From: Glebionis coronaria
Taxonomy: Eukaryota > Streptophyta > Magnoliopsida > Asterales > Asteraceae
DNA length: 64,000 nt
Direction: 5' to 3'
Assembly: GCA_025667525.1 (NCBI GenBank)
Contig: CM046882.1
Coordinates: 212,086,592 to 212,150,591 of the forward strand
The translations under genes and the position numbers were made by a program. This document shows positions 12,443-22,205 of this stretch, one piece after another (positions within the stretch are counted from its first letter, which is position 1; the number at the start of each line of letters is the position of its first letter). The notes under the pieces are model-generated. The model was not told the origin of the DNA and made no database searches. It saw nothing but the letters and a program-made list of their open reading frames with translations.

Positions 12443-14105
12443 TGTGAAAACACTTATCCTTTTACCACTTATTTCCAATAATAACAAGACCAAAACGTGT
12501 GATTTATGTCGTAAAAGTCGGAATTATGCGTGGTTTGTGTTTTTATTGTGTTTTAGGACCAAAAGATCAAAAAGGAAGAAAACACGGGCTTTCACGGGCT
12601 TTTATCAAAGAAAACGGGAAAAGACGAAGTCAAAAGATCAAGAGTGCTTAAAAAACGGATGTCCAAGACCTATTCTGGAGATTTATCGAAGAACAAGTCT
12701 AAAGACGGAAGTTTAATGAAGTCGAAGAACTTAAGTCTAATAGAAGAAGAAAATTAAAAGACAAGTTCAAATCCCGAGACTACAAAGACGAAGAATTAAA
12801 ATCGAGTCGAGAAGAAAAAAAGAAAGAAGAAAGCACCACACATGCCTCCCACTCCCCTATAAATACCCTCCTAATCACATTAGGAGGGGGTTAGCTAGTT
12901 TTTATTTCTTAAGTTTCTTTCTAGTTTTTAGAGAGAGAAAGTCCTAAACTTTCTCTCACTAGTTCATCTTTTTCTTTTAATCTTTCAAGATTAAACATTT
13001 TTTTTGTATTGCTTATTTCATTAATCAAAGTTCTATTTTAAGCTTTTGATCCTTATTCTCATTCTTCACTTCTTGATTTATTTTACTTTTGATCCGAATA
13101 TCATACTTCATTCGTATGATTTTATGATTTCGTGGTTGAAGGATTGATCTTCTTTGTTTACACATAAGTTCTTTCGCGTTTAGGACATAAGCTTGTAATG
13201 CTTATTGGCTTATTCGAGTTTTAGCTTATTGATTTTCGGATTTTATAAAGGGGTTAGTTATTTTAAAAAGTATCTTTTATAAAGTTTTTGATTTCATATC
13301 TTGAATAGTTTTCGAATTTAAGTTTTTCTTTTGTGATTAAGATCCGGCGAGACTAGCTTATTGCATTTGCTTATTGAGATTCACTCTTCCACCAATTTCG
13401 GAACTGTTGCCTTCCATCGCAAAACTAGGGTTTTGTGCTCTTTCCGACGGGTTTCATTCACATTCCGATAGCTTTGGTTTTTGATCGCAATAACCCATTA
13501 GGGTTTTACTTTGCGATCGGTTGGTTAATCCCCTTATTCCGATCTGGGTTGCGATCGCTTATTGCGATCGCATATTCCGACGGGTCTTAAGGCCTTGGTC
13601 AAGACGAAGTGCTGCCCATTTTTCGATAGCATCATTCTGATAGATAGACATTGCGACAATAGAACTTTACATCATTCCGATCTGGATCATTGCGATAGTG
13701 GCTTTCCGATAGATGGTCATTGCGATAGTATTGATCTTGACTATTCCGATGGTTAATGTTAGCTATATTCCGATGGTTACTATTTGGTGTATTCCGATGA
13801 ACATGAATTGTTTTCTTACAATTGATTAAGTTTTTAAGTTTTTAAGTTTTTCAAAGCTTTAAGTTTTAAGAATTTTCATAAATTAACTTTAAGTTTAATT
13901 TTGTCAAAGCTTTAATTTACTCAACGACACTTTAATTACTTGCTAATAGTTTAAAATTAGATAAACAAACCAAACCATTCTCTTGATTCACCAAAAGACG
14001 ATTGAGTCGCACTTAAGACCGGTTTTCAATTCGAAAAGATTCGGAACTATAACGAACTTGAACTTTCATATTTGGTGTAAAAAAAAAACCATGTATTAAT
14101 AAGCA
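12443..14105 (+). mobile_element. Start of Athila-type 3' LTR, cut by the Copia element
   Basis: TGTGAAAACAC begins 9 bases after a polypurine-like tract and leads into a segment with LTR character: a TATA box at 12858-12865, an adjacent hairpin, and a CT-rich leader. The exact start is not proven, because the partner LTR is not in the window. From 13380 to 13810 it carries many TTCCGAT and TTGCGAT heptamers. It stops where the Copia LTR begins at 14106; I could not identify the continuation beyond 49342. Confidence 0.5.
12858..12888 (+). promoter_or_regulatory. TATA box with adjacent hairpin
   Basis: TATAAATA at 12858-12865 is followed directly by CCCTCCTAAT, a CAC loop, then ATTAGGAGGG, a perfect 10-bp stem at 12866-12888. 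The layout matches the Copia LTR promoters at 14321 and 49153. The hairpin would lie near the transcript start. Confidence 0.6.
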
Positions 14106-14512
14106 TGTTGGAAATACGTTTTTCTAGGGAAAGTCTCGGTCACATCATTGTTAGCATAGATCACGAGCTATAGACTATTTAGGACATTGTAACTTGGAGT
14201 GACCTCCCTTAAGGGGAGATTGTTGGAAATACGTTTTTACGTATTTAGAAAGGATCGGTCACTCCAATGATAATGGGCTCGTGATCCAATATAGCTCATA
14301 TAGCCCACATGTAGGGTGGGCTATATAAACCCCCTCCTAGCATGTTAGGAGGGGTTGGTCACTTGGTGTTTACACACATTTCACATTAATCAACCATTTC
14401 TCTAATTCTCTCTCTCTCTCTCTCTACCTTTCTCTCTCTAGTTCTTCCACTTCTCCATCCATCTCAATAGATAATCATAACTTGCTTAATCCTTAGAAAC
14501 CGTAGACCTACA
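14106..14512 (+). mobile_element. Left (5') LTR of the Copia-type element
   Basis: 407 bp, TGTTGGAAATACG to CCTACA. It resembles 48938-49342 with scattered differences (roughly 90% by eye). A second LTR-like start, preceded by a degraded PPT, lies inside at 14221, so the LTR seems to contain a duplicated end. A CT microsatellite is at 14407-14425. Confidence 0.85.
14321..14354 (+). promoter_or_regulatory. Copia LTR TATA box plus hairpin
   Basis: CTATATAAAC at 14321-14330 is followed by CCCCTCCTA, loop GCATG, then TTAGGAGGGG. The stem is strong and sits at the expected start of the transcript. The same structure is in the right LTR at 49153-49186. Confidence 0.65.
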
Positions 14513-14514
14513 AT

Positions 14515-14528
14515 TGGTATCAAGAGCC
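14515..14528 (+). other. Primer-binding site of the Copia-type element
   Basis: TGGTATCAAGAGCC, close to the initiator tRNA-Met primer site used by plant Copia elements, 2 bases after the LTR end at 14512. Confidence 0.85.
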
Positions 14529-16233
14529 TTGGTTGATTCTTCGGATTTGATCATTTGTATCTATTGATTTGGTGGTAAAGTTTCCTTCTTTCACAATTTT
14601 TTTTCTTTCGTCTATCTTTCTCTTTAAGTTTAAGTTGGGCAAAATGGTTTTTATATTCTAAATTTTTTATTTAAAAGTTCTCGAATACTTTTTATAATTT
14701 TTATATAAAATGGTTTAAGTTTAAGTTCTCGAATACTTAAAGTTTAAATCTCTTTATCAGTTATATACCTTTTATATCTGTTTTTTTGTCTTGATCTGTG
14801 CTTTCTTGTCTCAGATTTGGGGAGTCTGGTCACAAATTTTTTATTTTATTTTCGTTTTATCACCTTTTGTTTCTCTCTGTACTTGTCTTGTCTGTGTATC
14901 TGTTCGAAAAGGGTTTAGCATTCCGATACTTATTTTCCGACATTTTTTCTGACGGTTACGAGTTTTGCACATTATCGATCGCAATAACCCTTGGTTCTAC
15001 TTTGCGATCAAATCATTCTGACACCCTTATTCCGACGTTGGTTGCAATTGCACTTTGCGATTGTGATTGCGACGGGATTAAGGTTCACTGAGACGAAACT
15101 CTGCCGAAAATTTTTCGCTACATTCCGATGGAAGTTTTTTAACATTGCGATGGTGAGTATCGTTGAGATTGCGATGGCATAGTAAAGTGTTTAATATTCT
15201 GATGGAGTAAATATTTCAATATTGCGATGAATGTCTTTTAAGATATTGCGATAGAAAAGTTTTGACTACGATCATAAGTTACGATCATAGACTACGATTG
15301 ACCAAGTTTTGACTCGAAGACTCGATTGACTCACTTTTATCTCTGGACCAACAAATCCCACAGACCCACGACAAAATCAGACTCTTACACCAAACCAAAC
15401 AAGACTCACGAGACCAAAATCCTCATCTGACTCACGAAACCAAAATAGCCTCAACTATGAACACTAAACCTACCCAAGACTCAACAACCCTCTCTCGTAT
15501 CCAACGTCACATCTAACTTCTCATCAAAAAACTCGAAAAACTCCAACACACCCTCGACACACAAAATCACACACAGCCTCAAACAAACACTCTCAAACTC
15601 TCGAATCCAAAAACACCACTCGACACACAGCCATATTCCCTTCGTCACTTTCACTTTACACACAAACACAACTCCCCCAAAACAGACTCGACATACAACA
15701 CCCTCGACCCTCACAACACCCTCGAACTCAAAACCACACAACTCTAAGGATCTCAGTCTTTCAAAACCCTCATCGATCATACAAAAAAAACACCTACCCG
15801 AGATTCATTCATGAATCTTGAAGTCATATAGTATTCGGTTCTTATCTTCTTCTTTGGTTCAAATAGCAGCAAGCTTTTCGGATATAACTGACTTTGTAAG
15901 GAGTTTAATTTACATATGGTTGGCTCATGGTGATACGATTGGATGGATTTGTGTTTAGAGATTTGATTCAATTTTTGGTATTGGTAGAAACAAGTTACCA
16001 GAGAATCGGTTTTTATTTGTTTGACGAGGTTGTTTGAAAGAGGAAGATTTAAGGGGGCGGATATTTTGAGGATGGAGTACATAGATTTGGTGGCTGAATG
16101 GTCCGGTTTGATTAGAGATGGAGGCATAAGGTGGATGTGTTTGTTTTGGTTGACTGAGATTAGGAGAGAGAGATGGGGGCGGAACAATCTATGTGATTGG
16201 ATTAGGTTTATGTGACCTAAAATTTAGGATTGG
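14529..16233 (+). other. Leader of the Copia-type element, no recognisable gene
   Basis: No convincing coding frame. From about 14909 to 15250 it is rich in TTCCGAT and TTGCGAT-type heptamers and aligns, with divergence, to 13440-13680. From 15330 to 15780 it is CA-rich and low in T (repeated CTCGACAC and ACACAACTC words). The last five bases, ATTGG, are the left target-site copy of the nested 16234 element. Confidence 0.6.
16229..16233. repeat. Target-site duplication copy of the 16234-29795 element
   Basis: ATTGG here and CTTGG at 29796-29800: four of five bases agree, and the TTGG core is exact. Confidence 0.6.
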
Positions 16234-16993
16234 TGATAGGTGTAGTGATACATGTTTAGGAAAACAACGTATAAATGCGGCAAGTATTAAACTCGACGAT
16301 TTAGGAAAACCGACAAGTCGAATAAATGCGGGTTCGTTCTCGAAGAAGGTGTGTGGATTAAGTGTGCCAATATATAAAATCAAAGTTTGGATTAGTGACG
16401 TTTTTGGTTGAGAAAAAGGGAAAAATAAAGACGAATTAAACTAAAAATTACCCTACGACGCGAAAAACGCGTAATCGTAAAACTCGACGAAAAACGAAAA
16501 TGCCCTAAAAATTACCAAAAATTTCTCAAAAATCAATAAAAATGTAAATAACACAAATTCGAAAACCAAATTATCTAAAACCTTTTTAATAGTTTTATAT
16601 TAATTTGTAAATTTAAAGAAAAACCTTAAAATTAAATAAAATTAAAAATTAACTAAAATGAAAACTTAAAAAGTTGTAAACCTCAAAATACTTAATTAAA
16701 ACCTAAAAATATTTTTTGAAAATTTTTAAAACTAATTTAACTATTTTTTATCTAATTAGTAAAATATGGCTAAATAAATAATCATAAAAAATAATTTAAT
16801 AATGAGAAAAATAAAATTTTTAAATCAAAAAGTCCTAAATACTATGAGTAACCAAGGAAAAATGAAAACAACAAAAAAAAACTAAGACAATAAGCTTAAA
16901 ACAGCTTATTAATAAGTTGTTTACTTTTGAAAAGCAAAATGAAATACCCCTTAAGTATTAACCAAATGCAACCCTTGGCAGTAAAATACCCAA

Positions 16994-17063
16994 GGGCGCA
17001 ATGGTTATGTTGTTGGAGTGTGAGAGAGATGGCGCAGGTTCGAGTCCTGGCCAGTCTCTTTTT
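16994..17063 (+). ncRNA. tRNA-like segment with pol III boxes in LTR (copy 1)
   Basis: GGGCGCAATGGTTA at 16994-17007 resembles an A box. GGTTCGAGTCC at 17037-17047 is a perfect B box inside a T-arm (CAGG/CCTG around TTCGAGT). A run of five T at 17059-17063 could end pol III transcription. The 5' and 3' ends do not form an acceptor stem, so this is not a working tRNA; a SINE head or tRNA relic is likely. It lies opposite in strand to the host element. Confidence 0.6.
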
Positions 17064-17313
17064 ACTAAAACTATTTTTTTTTCTTTTTTTTTTAAATCCT
17101 AAATGTTGGTGACTATACTACTCCAAAACATAAACTGAATCAAAAACTAGCAAGATTATAACCCAATAAACTCAAAAACGTGAAAGAAAAATGGGAATGT
17201 TGCTACAGTAACTAAAAAGAAAAACAAAGAGAAGGGTTTCTTCACAGGTGCAAGAAGAACCAAATGGAGTCGTTTTGTGGTGATTAGTATGTTTTGATGG
17301 ACAAGAGGGGCAC

Positions 17314-17337
17314 CCCCACACTCATGGAAGTGTGGGG
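17314..17337. promoter_or_regulatory. LTR hairpin (copy 1)
   Basis: CCCCACAC, an 8-base loop, GTGTGGGG. The right LTR has the same at 27382-27405. The related LTR at 58628-58651 has a different but equally perfect stem in the same context (GGGGCACC before, GGAGTCA across the end). Confidence 0.7.
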
Positions 17338-19695
17338 AGTCAGATTATGCACAAAAAAACACAACTTTATAACAAAGAATCACACAAAAGCCCCAAAATG
17401 CAGTTACTGTATATCAGAAAGGGGGTTGTGGGACTTTGTTGATAAACTTGGTATTTGGGTGAGTTTTGGTTGACCAAAACTCACTCAAATCCTTAACAAT
17501 ATTCTCACAACCAAGTCTAAGCCCTAGGTAGCATCAAGAGCTAAAAAGCAACACAAAATGATGGCACAATTTTAGCTAAAACAAGGTTGTTAAGTTGGTT
17601 ACTGATTTTACCTATTAGAACACTCAAAATGTTTAAAGCCTATTTAAAACTAAAGCAATGACTGAAAAATAGTACCAACTGATAAACCAAGTGTGTTTAG
17701 GCAGTTTTCTCTAGCTTAATGTCACCTTAAACCAGTTAAGACCCTAATGCCAAACACCCGTTAATACTTTCAGAAAATAAGATTATCAAAACAAATGCTT
17801 ATAAAATCCAACCAAACTGAATACAATCTAAATGATCTTGCATAATATTACTAAACAAGCATAAACCAACAGATAAGTTAACATAAACACATATTTTTCA
17901 CACAATCACATAAGCTCACATAAAACTTCAAAAAAATATGCCAAATGGGGTTCAAGCCGTTTACCCAAGCTGATGCCTTCCAAATGGAATTTTTTTGAGC
18001 TTTTGGGATCAAAAGAACATGTAGAGAATGGCTTGCTGATGGAATCCACAATGGACCCAAAGCCCAAATATGTCTTCAAATGACTGAACAATGAATGGGA
18101 GTGAATGGGTCTTCTTTCTTGCTTGAGTCCTGCACAACAAAGCCAACAAGAAGAAGAGCTACAAGTAGTATAAGCTAGTCACAAGCTTGATTGTTAGTCA
18201 AGCTTGTGATAGCTTGTGCTACAGTAAGTGGTGATAAAAAATGACAAAAGATTTTTAGAAAATCTTTGAAATCCCTTGGAAAGTCAAACTTCTTTGGGAA
18301 ACCAAACTCTAGAAACAAAGAGTAATCTTAATAAAAAGATTACACCAGCCTGATATTCAACATGAAAATTCCACTTTCACTTCATAAACATGTGAATATT
18401 CAGATTTTGGAAAAACTTTTTCAGAAAAACAAACTTTGAAAACGAATTTCTTTGATAAGTATTACACTAAGTTTGCATAAAAGTAAATATTACACTACAA
18501 AAAACAGGAATTAGAACTCAGTTATTGTGAAGAACTAAAACTTTCATTTTCATTAATTGTTTATAACATTTACAATAAAACTGGAACAAGAAGAATAGGG
18601 TCACATGCGACCTCTATTTATACTAATCAATAGAACTATCTAGAAAAGCTAAAAAGCATAAACCCTAATCACTGAAAAGCCCTATTTGCCCTTGGACGAT
18701 TTTGAATTTTTTTGGTCTTGTTTGTGCTCCATGTGATGTAGCCAGGTGGAATCTTCAATCTTGATCGTTGGTTTGTGCTATAGGAGTAAGCAAATCCTAT
18801 GGTTCGTTGATGGGCTGTTCCACTTTGTTTGCTAGTAATAACGTGGGACATGGGAGGGTTGTGAAGGGACAGGAGTGAGCTGGTGAAGGTTTGGGATGGT
18901 GTGTTTTGATGTTGACAGACCCAATTAGGGTTCTAGAGGTTATGGGGGTAAACCCCTTTGATTTGGGTTAATGGGAAATTAGGGTTTACATGGGGATGAA
19001 GGTTAAACAGGGAAAACTTTAATCCGTTTTGGGTGTTTAAGTTTTTAATATCTTTGTTTCCCCCACTTAATCACAATTAATAAACTGATTTTTTTAAAAT
19101 CATTTAATAAAAATGATAATGGGAAGTGACGTGGGAGATTGGGGAGAGTTGATTGGCTGGTCAAAGGTCAAGGGTGAGGTGGCATGTTGTGAGTAGGGGA
19201 TGGGGGTTTGTTTGTCTGGGCAGTTTTAGTCCCTATATTCCCACAATAGTTGCAAACTAAGTTTCATTAGCCCACTTGTACATTTCCTTTGTAATATAAG
19301 TTTACATCTTTAGACTTTGGCCACAAATATTTTAGCAAATCCATTCAAAGGGTATTTTATGCATAATATGCATTCTTCAAGGGCTTATCATGTATAATCT
19401 TCAAACATGGAGGACTTTTCTTGCCAATGATGATTTCTCCAAGGTCTTTCTTTGCCAAATCTTCAAAGATGAGGGACCAATGTTGACAATCTTCAAAACT
19501 TCAAGGACCATTTTGGAAATTCAGGATTCGGTTCCGGTTCTTTGTGCGGCTTCGTTTCCCGTGTTCGTTTTTGTTTGATTCCTTTGATCTTTTGGTGAAT
19601 TCACGATATACGTACCTAAAATACACAATGAACAAACACAAGCATATATTTGGGTATTTTGATGATATTTTTAGCGTTTTAAGCCCGATTTGGAC

Positions 19696-19725
19696 GATGA
19701 GACTACGTATAATTGCAGTCTCATC
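19696..19725. repeat. Inverted repeat at the LTR end (copy 1)
   Basis: GATGAGACT and AGTCTCATC (9 bp) separated by 12 bases, one base inside the CA end of the LTR. Also found at 29765-29794 and 61116-61145 with the loop varying. Confidence 0.8.
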
Positions 19726-19726
19726 A

Positions 19727-19739
19727 CTCCCCCATACTA
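19727..19739 (-). other. Polypurine tract of the 16234-29795 element
   Basis: On the minus strand TAGTATGGGGGAG directly precedes the LTR start TGATGAGAC. The same tract is at 61147-61159 in the related element. Confidence 0.85.
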
Positions 19740-21539
19740 AACCATTGCCGTGTCCCCACGCAATGCTAGAATTAAGTATCGTAGCACTTCAAAAATTCAT
19801 TTTATGATGACATTTATTGAAGACGGAAATTTAAATAAACTACTACACGCGTTTTAGACAAAATGTAATGTTTTTATCACGAGAAAGTGACTTTTGGGAT
19901 CATAGAACAAGAACACGTGAATGCTTCGTTAGAAATAATTTCGTTGTCCTCGATTTTCACCCAATTCCATGCTAAGCGTGTAACGAGATCATTGTTATTA
20001 TAAGTTAGCAACACGATCATATCTCATGAGTGTTAATTATGAACCTAAACTCCCTTATTCCTACTTGGTATCTCTTATATTTTATTTTTGTCTTAATGAT
20101 CACGAGGATACATCATTGACTTATGCGTGAATAGAGATTAGGTCTAAAAATAGAGTCTTAACGGTGTAACCAAAATCATTAAATTAATAATTCATCCTAA
20201 TAGACAACGATGTCAAAAAAATAAGTCAACAAGAAGGATCGATAAACACGGTTTTATAACGGTTTTGAACATGAGACTTATTACCATGACTTTTATTATC
20301 CGCCATCATCGGTGGTTTTATTATCATGGTTTTACCTCCATCTTTTATTCAACTTCGCCATGAAGCTTTTATTATGACTTTGGTCTTGCCTTGCCTTTTA
20401 TTATCCGCCTCATCGGTGGTTTTATTAGCCAAAGACGTATATCCTCACGCTAAAGCGAATTTAGGATATTTAAAGCTTCAAAGATTAAGGCTTAATTCAC
20501 TTTCAATTTGGGCATAGATTTTTCGGCCTTGTGAGCTTCAAATTTTTGCTTAATTTAGGTGAGCACTTGAAATCTTATTATTAGGTGAAGCTTTCGATTA
20601 TTCGGGTGCCAATACTTCAAAACCGTGACGCTGGCGATACCTTAATGTTTTCCCAATTTAATTACATGGAAGCTACTAAAACAAATTAGAAACCAACAAT
20701 AGTGACTAGACCGCTAAATCAATATTTATTAACAATTTATTATGCAAACGCGTGGGGAGAATGAGCTAATAATTACTACACATGAGATCGCGACGATTAC
20801 GAGACTTAAAAATAACTCTATCATTTCTCGTCCTCATTTAAGAGACTTAGCCTAAAGAGTTAAGGAATCGAAGCTAAGTGCTCAACACGTACGGTCGAGT
20901 CAAAAATTACTCTTATTCTCACCATCGGAAAACCTACATTCGTGTCTTAAACACTTATGAAAAACAAGAAAAAAAAATTAAAATTTGGCCATTTTTAGCC
21001 TTATTTTGCAACAAAATGATAACAAAAAGATGAAAATTGGATTGCGTGGTAACGTAAGCAAGGTGAAGTATCTAGTCACCCCCCCCCCCCCCCCCCCCAT
21101 ACTAAAACTAAACATTGTCCTCAATGTTTCGAGTCTAGGGGTGAAAACACCCCCATACTAGAGACGAAGTCGAATGCTTAATCTCGAGCATGGAAAGGGT
21201 AAAACGCCTATAGCCGTTTATGAATTATGCTAATAAGATAAACGTTAGAACATAAAAGGATATCATCGGATATTGGAATCACCAAAGGCAACGATCGAAG
21301 CTCGAGTGATCCGTAAAACGAACACGAGAGGCTTCAATGATGACGATGAACCTAATAAATCACAATCACAAACAACCACGAAACAAAGGTTGGAAGAGCA
21401 CAAGTCCCCTCGTTACGTTAACTAAGAAAGCGATAATATTTACAAGGATAAGAATGATAATCCCCCACGAGGCACCTTGTTTTTGATAACCGAGTCAAAA
21501 GCTCGACTCGAATCCCCATAAATGTGATCATTTAGGGAT
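19740..21539 (-). other. 3' non-coding region of the 16234-29795 element
   Basis: No gene. The block lines up with 61160-62960 of the related element, including the repeated CCGCCTCATCGGTGGTTTTA words and the tract around ACATTGTCCTCAATGT (21112-21127). A run of 20 C lies at 21079-21098, where the relative has six. The segment 21450-21530 matches the block just after the pol stop of the relative (CGAGTCGAGC, then ACTCGGTTATC), which locates the old pol end. Confidence 0.75.
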
Positions 21540-22205
21540 AATCTTGGTTTGGTCATTTTTGTGGGGCTTACATGATAAACAATGCCCAAAAGTACATGGA
21601 GTACTTTAAAACCCCGATAAACGTATACCGGGGTCAAAGATAGCGTCCTCGTTTTCATGGGATAAACGAACCAACGCCACTTCAACGCGTGCCAAAACCT
21701 CAAAGAGGTAGAAGAAAAGATGTGAGAAGTAGAAGGGTGGGGCAATGGGTAAGTCAAACTTATGAGCTACTCGAGGTAGACTCACACCAAGCAAACGAAT
21801 ATATTTTCCATTTATTGCATCGGTGGAAGACCGAGATTTCCCTTTACAAGCAATTCCGGGATCGTAAATCTCGTCCTCGATGGAGAAATGGGAGGGAACA
21901 TAAGGGGCTTCCCCCACACTAAAACCACACACACCATCGTCAAAAGGAGTAGACGAGGTGGTAGCACTCATAACACGCGGTGATGACGGAGTTAAACTTG
22001 TAGAAACTTCATTTAAATTAATTTTAAAATCCTTTCCTTTTTCATCGTTTAAAAACTCTTTATGAAAACCCGATTTGATAATGTCGAAAATATTTGGCGT
22101 GTCAAATTCAAAATTAGTCGCGCTAAAAATCCTCACATTTAAGTCATTGGTGGGAGGGGGTGGCGGATTATATAAGTTCTCAAAAAGTTTATCAATAAAG
22201 AACAC
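21540..22205 (-). pseudogene. Post-protease coding remnant up to the pol deletion junction
   Basis: An open frame of 199 codons (22205-21606) starts FFIDKLFENLYN with a five-proline run. It is the continuation of the gag-protease frame after an extra base in a C run near 22217-22221: removing one C gives ...DPEEAVFFIDK. I do not recognise the domain; in full elements this lies between protease and RT. It contains two similar blocks, EDEIYDPGI and EDAIFDPGI. Past 21606 another frame carries on to sequence aligned with the last codons of pol in the relative (FPNDN versus LSLNDH), so the RT-integrase deletion junction lies at about 21540-21640. Confidence 0.65.

Larger units (their letters stand above)
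16234..19726 (-). mobile_element. Left LTR (3' LTR in element sense)
   Basis: 3493 bp, plus-strand ends TGATAGGTG and CTCATCA. Near-identical to 26304-29795, with about one or two changes per 60-base line in the lines I compared. It holds a tRNA-like segment (16994-17063), a hairpin (17314-17337) and a terminal inverted repeat (19696-19725). An AT-rich stretch at 16440-16930 is nearly free of GC. No real ORF is seen. Confidence 0.92.

Noticed and set aside
14101..14105. Possible target duplication of the Copia element
   Set aside because: AAGCA and TGCTA (49343-49347) do not match as direct repeats in any 5-bp register I tried.
16021..16411. Overlapping short ORFs on both strands near 16.0-16.4 kb
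   Set aside because: No domain or coding signature; they straddle the LTR boundary at 16234 and repeat in the right LTR, so they are chance frames.
16927..17112. 61-codon ORF conserved at 26995-27180
   Set aside because: Conservation is explained by LTR duplication; the segment is the tRNA-like sequence, not a protein.
21606..21757. Overlap of two minus-strand ORFs as possible programmed frameshift
   Set aside because: Neither frame has a slippery site I can see, and the second frame runs into sequence that is non-coding in the relative; deletion scar is the simpler view.
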